Source: Anaeromassilibacillus sp001305115 (GTDB lineage Bacteria; Bacillota; Clostridia; Oscillospirales; Acutalibacteraceae). Taken from it: a stretch of DNA of 64,000 nt. Made by a program: the position numbers and the translations under genes. Position 1 is the first letter of the stretch. Every line of letters starts with the position of its first letter. Positions 49,607-57,900 of the stretch are shown piece after piece. The stretch covers positions 2,790,001-2,854,000 of the forward strand of contig AP031437.1 of assembly GCA_042854365.1 (NCBI GenBank), written 5' to 3'. The notes beneath the pieces are model-generated. The model ran no database searches. It saw only the letters and a program-made list of their open reading frames with translations, and was not told the DNA's origin.

Positions 49607-49787
49607 GGCTCAGCTCCTTCCCTTGTTTTGTCCGGCCATCAATCGGCTTCTCCGCAATTTTAGGGATCAGCCAAACACCGGCCATTTTCACAGCGCCGTG
49701 GATACGTCCACCAGCACAATAATAATTTACCCTACGAGGTGTCACGCCCCATTTCTCGGCGGCATCTTTTAGTGTCATATAGTCCAT
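49599..49787 (-). CDS. AlpA/excisionase-like HTH protein (62 aa)
   Basis: The protein has a MerR/AlpA-like helix-turn-helix: M-T-L-K-D-A-A-E-K-W-G-V-T-P-R-R-V-N-Y-Y, then C-A-G-G-R-I-H-G-A-V-K-M-A-G-V-W-L-I-P. GGAGGTGC precedes the ATG at 49787. It overlaps the regulator gene downstream. A truncated copy stands before the regulator of system 2 at 15402. Small proteins like this often precede two-component cassettes in clostridia; the function, perhaps recombination or local control, is not established. Confidence 0.85.
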   Translation of the reverse strand: MDYMTLKDAAEKWGVTPRRVNYYCAGGRIHGAVKMAGVWLIPKIAEKPIDGRTKQGKELSHE

Positions 49788-49861
49788 TTTGCACCTCCAT
49801 AGGACATATTATAGTTCCTTATTTCGAATAATACAAGCTGACTATTGTGATTATGCTTACA

Positions 49862-49895
49862 TAAAGAGCCGCAGATCATCTCTGACCTGCGGCTC
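49862..49895 (-). terminator. Terminator of the three-gene backbone operon
   Basis: GAGCCGCAG (49866-49874) pairs exactly with CTGCGGCTC (49887-49895); TTTATG follows on the minus strand. It marks the cargo/backbone border on this side. Confidence 0.8.
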
Positions 49896-49911
49896 CGTTC
49901 CTATTAACCTG

Positions 49912-50541
49912 TTAAGTATGTATCCCGTATTTCGCTGTTTGGATGTTCTCTTCGCCATGCAGGATTACTCCGCCACAGGTCTTTGTGCCCTGTACCATGT
50001 AGCCCTCAAAAAAGAAGCTGTAAGGCAGGTAATCATCTGTCAGGACGATGCGTTCGTAGTTGTACCAGTTAAAATGCTGATCCAGAAATTTCCCCAGTTT
50101 GTGCCGCAGGATAGGATTCTCCACTACAGCCTTGAGATTTTTCCGGCTGTGAAACTCCAGCTTTGGCCGGTTCTGTTCCAGAATGGACAGCAGCCGCCAC
50201 CGTGTTCTATCAACGGTTTCTCCCTCACCTGCCGCATATGAGCGGAACGGCTCATAAGGCAGTCTTATTCGCTCGGTATAACCGGAAACGCTGTCTCTGC
50301 CAGCATCCTTCAGCCATGTGAAGGAAAACTCTAGCACTTTGGCACCGCCTACGGCATCACACAGCCGCAGTTCTGCATAGGAGTGGATATCTTTGGTGAT
50401 CAAATACTTTTTCTCCTCCAGCCGCTGCAATTCCTTTTTCAAAATAATAAAGTGCTGCGGCGAACAGCCACTTCTGGAACGGGTCTTGAGGGAAATACTA
50501 TCCCGATCCACATAAACTATTGCCATTGTCCTATTATTCAT
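49912..50541 (-). CDS. Unrecognised protein, third gene of a long-protein operon (209 aa)
   Basis: The start at 50541 has GAGGTGG ahead of it and overlaps the end of the 824-aa gene by 8 bases. The product is soluble, with strands at the start (RTMAIVYVDRDSISLK) and a segment rich in aromatic residues near the end (FNWYNYERIVLTDDYLPYSF). No membrane segment or catalytic motif is seen. Overlap with the two long genes points to a common complex, whose role is unknown. Confidence 0.7.
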   Translation of the reverse strand: MNNRTMAIVYVDRDSISLKTRSRSGCSPQHFIILKKELQRLEEKKYLITKDIHSYAELRLCDAVGGAKVLEFSFTWLKDAGRDSVSGYTERIRLPYEPFRSYAAGEGETVDRTRWRLLSILEQNRPKLEFHSRKNLKAVVENPILRHKLGKFLDQHFNWYNYERIVLTDDYLPYSFFFEGYMVQGTKTCGGVILHGEENIQTAKYGIHT

Positions 50542-53008
50542 AATCCACCTCGTTTCTGTTATGTGCTCCTGCATGATGCATGGCAGTCTGTATGACCAGG
50601 AATGGATGCTCTACATACTCCTCTTTTGCTGAGGTATATGCCGCTCCGCCCAGAGAGTCCAGATACTGCCATCCGTTTTTGGATTTTGAGATATACACAT
50701 AGAACGGTGCAAGCACATACTCATCCCGTTCATAGCAGCCCAGATACCGTCTTGCAAGTACAGCCACAACGCCCAGCTCTGCCGCTTTCTGTGTTGTCAG
50801 GGAAACTGCCAGTTTCATTACTTCCTTTTTTTCAATATCATTGAGTCCGAAAGTATAGATGCTCTCCAGAAACAGCACAGCCTTCTCACCGGCGGCAGAT
50901 TTTCCGGCCTCCGTATTCTCCTGCGACAGATCAGCAAAAGAAAAATCGACGGCAGGCGGTTTTTGAAATGCACCCTTTGTCAAGCGGAGACAGGCACGAG
51001 CCACCACCGCTTCATCCTTTTTCACAAGGACAATCTTCTTATTAGAGTCGAAGGCAGCTAACAGGCACTCCCTCTGGCTTCCAGTACGGTAAGACAGACA
51101 GGTACTATGAGGAAGTTCGCCAAGCTGCAGCGTGTGGTAAAAATCATCCTCCTCCCCTGCCAAAAATGCACCTCGCGCCAACGAAAGATTTTTCTTCCAG
51201 AGGCTCTCCTGCATCTCGCTGACAGGGTAGCGAATCTCACGCTGCAGGTCACCGGCAAAATATTTGAGTTTATAGAACTGGCCCATCAATTCAGCCTGTA
51301 CAATCCGTCGCAGCGCTTCAACAGCCAGCTCCTGCCCGTCCAGTTCCCCATAGAGAGCGCATACCATAGCCGCGCCGCCCTGCAGTAAAAATTCCGTGAC
51401 AGTCTCCCGGTTCTGCTCCACAAAATCGTCTGAAAATGCCAGTTTTTCTTTTAGATCCAGCCAGTCTGCATCTGTTGTCAGAATATCTTTCCGCACCTGC
51501 TTCCAATCCGTCATTTCCAGAAGAGCCGTCATATTATTGAGGGCAAATACCGCATCCGACTCTGTAGTGAAATCCGGTATGAATGCCTGCAGCTGCGTAT
51601 AGTGTTGCAGCAGCCCCATGGCAATCCGCCGGGTCAGCCCACAGATATGTCCAAATGAACCCCGATACCATTCGCTAAACGGCCTTTCCAACAGACATTT
51701 TCCAAGCTGCTCCAACTCTGCATCTCCTGTATACTGGCTGACCAGATCCCGTTTTATCAGCTGCCGCAGTGTCAGCAAACGCTGATCTATGGAAAGAGGT
51801 GTCAGCATAGTGTATAACCGGACATAAACCTCTTTCTGATGCCAAAGCTGATACATTTCCTCAAAGGTGTACTGCTGCCCTTCTTCCAGAAGCGTAAAAA
51901 AGCTGTCGCTGCGGTTCACAGAATCGCTGGCTTTCAAATTCTTCAGCGTCAGGGAATTGATGTTACAATGCTCACAAAAGCCCGACTCAAACAATAGAGA
52001 GTATCGCCCCAAGGACAGGAACACTTCACTGTTCTGATCCACCAATTCCAAAAAATGCTTTTTTCTATGCTCCACCGCATAAATGAGAATTGAAAACTGG
52101 AATTGCCGGACAGCATTAAAATCCAGATGGAGCCTGCCGGCATACAGAGCATTCAGATAACTCAGTTGGTTGCATAAAATTTCTTCCCTCCGTTCCTTGC
52201 TCAAAGGATGTGGCTGGGAGATAAACCAGTTGAGGTCATATTGTCCGGCATGGTTGTCCAGCCAGAGGTCAAAAAAAGCAGACAAATCCTCTGCGTCATA
52301 TTCAAATACAGCCAACAGCCGGCGGAATTTTCCCACATCGGTCATTTTCATCCACCGGAGATCTTTCAGGCGTTCTACTGACAGAAACAGCCGCACACCA
52401 TACCGATAAAGCAAGATGCAGACTCTCTGGAGCGGACGATTCTGTTCCAACAGTTCCAGAGCTTTCCGTTCATTTTGATGCCAGAAAAACAGATACGAGC
52501 CAAGAAACGGCTGCCGCATCATATCCCGCTGGTGCTCCGTCAGCATGGAAAGTCCCTTCCACTCCGCAATGGGAAAAGTCTGCAGGTTATCCAATATGAC
52601 CTGCTCCTCTTCTTCATACATCACAAAGGGAAAATAGTATTTCAGGTATTCAAACCGCAGGGAAGGCAACAGTTCCAATTTCATGACTGCCAGCACCTGC
52701 TCTTGGGGATACGCTGTCAGTTTCTCTCCATACCCGTCTGCCGACTCTAAGACTGAAGCAATTTCTTCATCGCCAATCTCCTGCCTGCACAACACACCAT
52801 AGAGCGCTGCAAAGTTCGGCACCCGAATCAGTTCTTCCTGTATCCGCTTTGTCTTTCGGATGTGCAGCCGTTCCTGTAATTGAAGTGTCTCCACCTGTCC
52901 ACATGCCTGCGCTATGGCATCCTCTGAAAAGCTGCCTGTAAGCGCCGGGAGCAATCCGTCATCTTTCATTCTGGTCAATAGGGTCAGATGTTTTAATGTA
53001 TTTCTCAT
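50534..53008 (-). CDS. Unrecognised long protein (824 aa), second gene of the operon
   Basis: The protein is a long, mostly helical chain without membrane segments. It has many LxxL-type helices and aromatic residues, and a more globular C-terminal part (from about residue 600: GELPHSTCLSYRTGSQREC, KKIVLVKKDEAVVARACLRL, then YERDEYVLAPFYVYISKSKN). This last part recalls the end of PcfJ-type proteins in order of features (a S/T-C-L segment followed by paired strands), but the match is weak. It starts within an ATGA overlap. Function unknown. Confidence 0.75.
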   Translation of the reverse strand: MRNTLKHLTLLTRMKDDGLLPALTGSFSEDAIAQACGQVETLQLQERLHIRKTKRIQEELIRVPNFAALYGVLCRQEIGDEEIASVLESADGYGEKLTAYPQEQVLAVMKLELLPSLRFEYLKYYFPFVMYEEEEQVILDNLQTFPIAEWKGLSMLTEHQRDMMRQPFLGSYLFFWHQNERKALELLEQNRPLQRVCILLYRYGVRLFLSVERLKDLRWMKMTDVGKFRRLLAVFEYDAEDLSAFFDLWLDNHAGQYDLNWFISQPHPLSKERREEILCNQLSYLNALYAGRLHLDFNAVRQFQFSILIYAVEHRKKHFLELVDQNSEVFLSLGRYSLLFESGFCEHCNINSLTLKNLKASDSVNRSDSFFTLLEEGQQYTFEEMYQLWHQKEVYVRLYTMLTPLSIDQRLLTLRQLIKRDLVSQYTGDAELEQLGKCLLERPFSEWYRGSFGHICGLTRRIAMGLLQHYTQLQAFIPDFTTESDAVFALNNMTALLEMTDWKQVRKDILTTDADWLDLKEKLAFSDDFVEQNRETVTEFLLQGGAAMVCALYGELDGQELAVEALRRIVQAELMGQFYKLKYFAGDLQREIRYPVSEMQESLWKKNLSLARGAFLAGEEDDFYHTLQLGELPHSTCLSYRTGSQRECLLAAFDSNKKIVLVKKDEAVVARACLRLTKGAFQKPPAVDFSFADLSQENTEAGKSAAGEKAVLFLESIYTFGLNDIEKKEVMKLAVSLTTQKAAELGVVAVLARRYLGCYERDEYVLAPFYVYISKSKNGWQYLDSLGGAAYTSAKEEYVEHPFLVIQTAMHHAGAHNRNEVDYE

Positions 53009-55122
53009 GCTGCTTCACCTCCGATCATTGTCAGCACCATATTCAAAATCTCATGCCTTGGCCGAGGTTCAGACCTTACCAGTTCACCACACAGTTCAAA
53101 AAAGGCATGTGCGCCTTTGGCTTCCATCGTCCGTACACAACCGACAGGCCATTCCACCAGCTTGTCAAACGCCATATTCAGCACCTCGTTCTTCTCGTCC
53201 TGATGATAATATCCTCCAATGAATTTAACCAGAGATTCGGCGCTGCCGTTATAAAGTTGCTGCAGCTTTTCCCGTTTCTGTATGGTCCGTTTTTCCTGCT
53301 CCAGTCGTTTTTCCTGCTTCTTTCTCTCAGCTTCGGCTCTGCGCTCATCTTCCAACTCTTCCTTGGAATAGAATGTTTCCTTCAGCCGGTTGATTTCATA
53401 GCCGTTATACTCGCTGTGGAGCAAAAACTGCCGCAACACCGCTGCCAGCGCTTTTTTATCATAAAGGCGTTGGATCTCCGGTGCTTTTAAGGCACTTAAA
53501 ACGAAGTCCTCATATTTTTCCGGCTCAGTCTGGAAAACTGAACGCTCCACCCAGTCATAGAGCTGCCGATGCTGCTCTGCAGATAGGAATGGACGGCTGA
53601 TGTATGTTTTATATTCCCTTCTGCTGTAATACCCCTCACTCCTGACAAAGCATTCGTGAAAGTAAAACCGCTCGCCAAAAATCGTTTGAAGTTGGGAAAA
53701 AGTGTACTCAGCCAGTAGCCTCTCTACAAACCGGAAACACCTCCAACTTGAAATTCTCAGGGCATACTCCCGCAGCAGTTTCAGTTGTGGCGCATCTTCA
53801 CCATCTTGCCGATGCTGCTTGAAAAACTCCCATAGATTGATTTCCTTCTTTTCCACCAGAAAGGCAAATACCCGCCTACCGTTCGTATGCCAACTTCTGA
53901 AATATTCTCCATAGTCAGCTCCGGTCAGTTCCTGATATCTGGAAAGCCACTGTTTCAAAGGGATCCTCTGCCTGGAATGCAGCATCTGCAGGGTAAACAA
54001 CTCCATATAGTTATCCCGCTCCAGTTCCTTCGCCAGATCATCGTACTGAGGATCAAACACATCAAATCGGTACGGAAAATCCTTCTGTATCGTTTGATTC
54101 ATCCATAACAGTGTTTTCGGTGCTGTGGGGTTCAAACCATATTGAACCGCTTCCCAGAGTCCCTGAAATCCTTCGTACTTGACCGTAAAGCTGTTATAGA
54201 ACCGAAACAGCCAGCCAAGATACTCATAAAATTCTTCCGAAAGATCCTTTGGAGCATTCAGAAGCATCCGCCCACACGCTGTTGCGATTTTCTCGGCAGT
54301 GATGCTCTTGGAACTCAACCGGTCCGGCAGCCTGTCCGCCCATACAGCGAGAGAATTTGCCAAAATGATTTCATCGCAGCGATACCCTGCTTTAGTCAAA
54401 ACCGAAAATTCGTGGCTGTCGGGCTTCATATTCATATACGGCAGTTTCATTAGCGTGCGCAGCACCAGGTCGGCTTTCCCGCGGTATTTCTTTGCCTGCT
54501 CTGCATAGAACCGGATGAACCATTCCAGCACACCAAAATCATATACCAGTGAAAGTGTCCGATTTTGTGTGAATAGATGACTGAGTTGGGTATGCATCAC
54601 CTCATAGCCGCGTTCCCTATCATCAAATAACGACAGTACAAACAGGGCTTCTTCCGTTCTCGTACACTCCCTTTCTGCCAGTTTCTCCAACAGGGCATGG
54701 CGCTGTGCCGCATCTGTTTCCAAAAGATACAGAGCGCCCTGCAGGTACACATCTTCTCCGGCAGACCGCCGCAATTTCTGGAGGAACGCTCCCCGCTGAT
54801 TGCCCACAAACATATTGTCAGACTGGATCGCACAGGTATTTCCCAGCGCCAGGGCCAGAGCGCGGAGAACTCGGACATCATTGCCCAGTTTTTCCTCAAA
54901 CCGCTCCAACACCTCGCCAGGATAACGCAGATGATATGGTTCAAAATAGCCGGACACATCCGTTTCCACCTGCCATATCTGCATCGCCCTTGTTTGTCGG
55001 TAAGTCCTTCTCGCCGTATCGTCCTGAGAAGTCTGTACTACCAATTCGGCAAAGGCATGGTAAAGCTCCAAATCAATAGCCCTCTGATATACCCGGTAAA
55101 CCGGTATCCTGTCGATATGCAT
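53005..55122 (-). CDS. Unrecognised long protein (705 aa), first gene of the operon
   Basis: GTAGGAGG before the ATG at 55122 sets the start although the frame continues upstream. The chain is soluble and helical, with repeats of aromatic and charged residues like a helical-repeat scaffold. Near residues 590-620 it has a strongly charged coiled-coil stretch (KEELEDERRAEAERKKQEKR). No catalytic motif is visible. Its partner genes overlap its end; together they form a 5.2-kb operon after the ligase gene. Confidence 0.75.
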   Translation of the reverse strand: MHIDRIPVYRVYQRAIDLELYHAFAELVVQTSQDDTARRTYRQTRAMQIWQVETDVSGYFEPYHLRYPGEVLERFEEKLGNDVRVLRALALALGNTCAIQSDNMFVGNQRGAFLQKLRRSAGEDVYLQGALYLLETDAAQRHALLEKLAERECTRTEEALFVLSLFDDRERGYEVMHTQLSHLFTQNRTLSLVYDFGVLEWFIRFYAEQAKKYRGKADLVLRTLMKLPYMNMKPDSHEFSVLTKAGYRCDEIILANSLAVWADRLPDRLSSKSITAEKIATACGRMLLNAPKDLSEEFYEYLGWLFRFYNSFTVKYEGFQGLWEAVQYGLNPTAPKTLLWMNQTIQKDFPYRFDVFDPQYDDLAKELERDNYMELFTLQMLHSRQRIPLKQWLSRYQELTGADYGEYFRSWHTNGRRVFAFLVEKKEINLWEFFKQHRQDGEDAPQLKLLREYALRISSWRCFRFVERLLAEYTFSQLQTIFGERFYFHECFVRSEGYYSRREYKTYISRPFLSAEQHRQLYDWVERSVFQTEPEKYEDFVLSALKAPEIQRLYDKKALAAVLRQFLLHSEYNGYEINRLKETFYSKEELEDERRAEAERKKQEKRLEQEKRTIQKREKLQQLYNGSAESLVKFIGGYYHQDEKNEVLNMAFDKLVEWPVGCVRTMEAKGAHAFFELCGELVRSEPRPRHEILNMVLTMIGGEAA

Positions 55123-55158
55123 TAAAATTCCTCCTACTTGAAATCTTCCATAAAAGAT

Positions 55159-55193
55159 ATGGGGAGAGAGCCGCAACATGGCTCTCTCCCCAT
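55159..55193 (-). terminator. Perfect hairpin between ligA and the long-protein operon
   Basis: ATGGGGAGAGAGCC (55159-55172) pairs exactly with GGCTCTCTCCCCAT (55180-55193). Only a short TCTTTTA follows on the minus strand, and the ribosome site of the next gene comes close behind. Confidence 0.8.
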
Positions 55194-55232
55194 TGATCAA
55201 CTGACAGCATACCGATGGTATGCTATATTTTC

Positions 55233-57257
55233 TTACTCAGCGCCGGCCATGCTGAAGAACTCCGCAGGTGACAGCACCGTAACGCCCAAATCCCTGGCCT
55301 TGGACAACTTGCTGCCGGCATTTTCGCCGCAGACCAGATAATCCGTCTTCTTGGACACCGAGCTGCCGGCATGGGCGCCCAGTGATTCGATCAGGTCATT
55401 GATTCCGTCCCGGGTGTAGGGTTCCACCTTGCCGGTAACTACGATAGTCTTTCCTACAAAGGGATTATCCTGCACCCTGTCTTCGCTGTGTTCTGCCACA
55501 GCAGGCTTTTGAATACTCATCATAGTCTGTAACTCCTCCCAAATACAAAAATTATCTTCTACACAGAACCAGTCGTGGATATTGTTATGCAATATCTCCC
55601 CGAAATCCGGAAGCTGCCGGAAATCATAGCCGCCATAGACCGCATCCCGAAACTCATCCAAATCATAGTGGAACACACGACCCAATACCTTGCTGGCAGT
55701 GTTGCCGATCATAGGGATGTCCATAGAAATCAGATACCGTTCAAAGGTGGTATTCCGGCTCTGCTGGATAGCGTCCCAAAGGCGCTGCCAGGACTTTTCA
55801 CCAAATCCATCCATGCGGACGATTTCAGCCCGGTAACGATCCAGACGGTAAATATCCAGATAACTATGGATAAATCCCTGACCGATGAATTTTTCCAATG
55901 TAGCCTCCGACAGCCCTTCAATGTCCATCGCCTTCTGGCTGACAAAATGGACGAACTTTTTCAGCCGACGTGTCTCGCAGTCAGGGTTATCACAGTACAG
56001 CGTCTTGATGATGCGATTCTCGCCATTTTCGCCCTTTCCACTTGATTCATGGATGCGGGTAGGCTGTCCACAGCAGGGACAAACATGGGGAATCGTATCC
56101 ACCATAGAGAAGCCGCCTCTGTCCAGATTTTCCTCCACGTGGGGGATAATCATGTTTCGTTTGCTTACCAGAATCCGGTTTCCAGCCATCAGTTCCAGAT
56201 CCTCAATAAAGGACAGGTTGTGCAGACTGGCCCTGCTGACCTCACAGCCATCGATTTCCACCGGCGTAAACACTGCTACCGGAGCAATCTCTCCGGTTCT
56301 GCCCGGTGTCCATTCGATGTACTGCAGCAGGCTCTCATGCAGGTCATCTTCAAACTTATAGGCCAGACCGTCCTTATAGTGATGTCCGGTGCGGCCGCAG
56401 CTCTGGGCATAGGCGATGTCGTTAAACGAAACCACGATACCGTCAATGGGGATATCTTTGTCAGTGGCATATTGCCGCAGCTGATAGATACCGGCTTCCA
56501 CATTTTCCAGCGTCAGTTTCTGCTTTGTGACCAGATACTTACAGGGCTGGAACCCCAACGCACGCAATTCCCGTAGCTTATCTGATTTCCGGGTCAGGTG
56601 CGGAAAGCCCTCCAGCACACCAAACGGCATGAAAACCAGCCGACGCTCCCGGCATGTCTTGGCATCCATCAGACGGATGGAACCAGCAGCCAGATTGCGG
56701 CCGTTTTTATAGGGCTTACCGCTGCTGTCCTGCAGGCTGGTCTTCAGTTCCTCAAAATCACTGGGTCTGATAAAGCCCTCACCCGTCACAACCAGTCTCT
56801 CTTTGTAGGTGATGTGGGAAGGGATACCGCTGATGGCTCGGGTGTTATGGGTAATGATCTCCCCTTCGTCACCATCGCCACGGGTAGCCGCCTCCAGAAG
56901 TTCTCCATTCTCATAGGTCAACTTTACAGTCAAGCCATCCAGTTTGAGCATCAGCATCACCTGCTGCTCACCCATGAAATTCAGAAGATCCATACTGCTC
57001 TTAGTCTTATCCAAAGACAGCAGCGGGATCTCATGTCTGGTTTTCTCCAGCCTGCTCACCGCAGGATAGCCTACTGTCTGGGTTGGCGAATTTGCCATTT
57101 GGATTCCCGTTTCCTGTTCCAGCTCTTTCAACTCGTCAAAGAGTCTGTCATAGACCTCATCTGACACGCTGGGAGCGTTGCGGTTATAATACTCATCCCG
57201 ATAGCGGTTGAGCCGGTCATTCAATTCCCTCTGCTTTTCAAAAATATTCCGTTCCAT
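55233..57257 (-). CDS. ligA: NAD-dependent DNA ligase
   Basis: The 674-aa protein has all LigA domains: the Ia domain (YDRLFDELKELEQETG), the adenylation site K105 in L-K-L-D-G, the OB fold with R-T-G and K-R-N-M-I-I-P, a four-cysteine zinc finger (CPCCGQP and YCDNPDCE), helix-hairpin-helix repeats and a C-terminal BRCT domain (FVGKTIVVTGKVEPYTRDGI). It seals nicks using NAD. Length is normal. A full host-type ligase on a mobile element suggests its own replication machinery. It starts in a TAATG junction with the gene before it. Confidence 0.97.
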   Translation of the reverse strand: MERNIFEKQRELNDRLNRYRDEYYNRNAPSVSDEVYDRLFDELKELEQETGIQMANSPTQTVGYPAVSRLEKTRHEIPLLSLDKTKSSMDLLNFMGEQQVMLMLKLDGLTVKLTYENGELLEAATRGDGDEGEIITHNTRAISGIPSHITYKERLVVTGEGFIRPSDFEELKTSLQDSSGKPYKNGRNLAAGSIRLMDAKTCRERRLVFMPFGVLEGFPHLTRKSDKLRELRALGFQPCKYLVTKQKLTLENVEAGIYQLRQYATDKDIPIDGIVVSFNDIAYAQSCGRTGHHYKDGLAYKFEDDLHESLLQYIEWTPGRTGEIAPVAVFTPVEIDGCEVSRASLHNLSFIEDLELMAGNRILVSKRNMIIPHVEENLDRGGFSMVDTIPHVCPCCGQPTRIHESSGKGENGENRIIKTLYCDNPDCETRRLKKFVHFVSQKAMDIEGLSEATLEKFIGQGFIHSYLDIYRLDRYRAEIVRMDGFGEKSWQRLWDAIQQSRNTTFERYLISMDIPMIGNTASKVLGRVFHYDLDEFRDAVYGGYDFRQLPDFGEILHNNIHDWFCVEDNFCIWEELQTMMSIQKPAVAEHSEDRVQDNPFVGKTIVVTGKVEPYTRDGINDLIESLGAHAGSSVSKKTDYLVCGENAGSKLSKARDLGVTVLSPAEFFSMAGAE

Positions 57258-57580
57258 TATGCTGCCTCCTTTTCAAGTACCCGGAAGGACATAACCAGTT
57301 CTTCTTCCGTATGCTTCTGTTCACTGTCGAAAACACTGCAAACACCGTCTGCAAACTGCCAGTGGGCGGCTCTGCCCCACCAAAGGATCGGGCCGCGGCC
57401 GCCGTTGCCTCTGTTGGCAGACGCATCCGGCTGATTCGCTACGGTACTATAAAAGCCCTGCGTGTTTACCAGCGTAATGTTCCGTATCTGCCCAATACAC
57501 TCCGGCCGACAGTGATCCAATATCTCCAACTGTGTCCCTTCCCGAAGTGTCCTGCGCAGCTGATTCAGATTTTTGATCAT
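57257..57580 (-). CDS. Small unrecognised protein upstream of ligA (107 aa)
   Basis: AAAGGAG precedes the ATG at 57580. The chain starts M-I-K-N-L-N-Q-L-R-R-T-L and contains strands around I-R-N-I-T-L-V-N-T-Q-G-F-Y and a Gly-rich loop, ending in a V-M-S-F-R-V-L-E-K-E-A-A helix. No family is recognised. It shares one base with the ligase start and overlaps the upstream small gene by ATGA, so all three are translated in series. Confidence 0.65.
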   Translation of the reverse strand: MIKNLNQLRRTLREGTQLEILDHCRPECIGQIRNITLVNTQGFYSTVANQPDASANRGNGGRGPILWWGRAAHWQFADGVCSVFDSEQKHTEEELVMSFRVLEKEAA

Positions 57581-57834
57581 GCGATTTTCTCCTTTCCCCG
57601 CCCCACAGGGCAATCCTGCTGTGCGGTATGAAGCCCATTTCTGCCGGCTGCATACCTGCCAAAATTCAATTCATGGACAATACGCTGAATGGCGTCATCA
57701 TCATTCCACGCTGCGTGAAGCGTATTCCGCTCTGGCCCGGCTCCCACATGGACACATACCTTTTCACTGCCAACCTGCAGCAGCACATCCTGTCGCCTGG
57801 CGCAAACCACTGCCAGATTTCCAATTTGTTTCAT
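57577..57834 (-). CDS. Small unrecognised protein (85 aa)
   Basis: GGAAGGAGC lies before the ATG at 57834. The product has short hydrophobic strands (LAVVCARRQDVLLQVG, KVCVHVGAG) and a basic C-terminus. Its stop overlaps the next start (ATGA). The good ribosome site and coupling favour a real gene; no function is known. Confidence 0.6.
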   Translation of the reverse strand: MKQIGNLAVVCARRQDVLLQVGSEKVCVHVGAGPERNTLHAAWNDDDAIQRIVHELNFGRYAAGRNGLHTAQQDCPVGRGKEKIA

Positions 57835-57860
57835 GCTCTGCTCCTTCCTTCTTCATCAAT

Positions 57861-57887
57861 GACCGGACGCCCTCAAGGACGCCCGGC
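57861..57887 (-). other. Hairpin before a ribosome site (minus strand)
   Basis: On the minus strand GGCCGGGCGTCC pairs with GGGCGTCCGGTC using G-T pairs. There is no T-run. It lies between the PcfJ gene and the ribosome site of the gene starting at 57834. Confidence 0.55.
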
Positions 57888-57900
57888 CATTCTCATTTTG

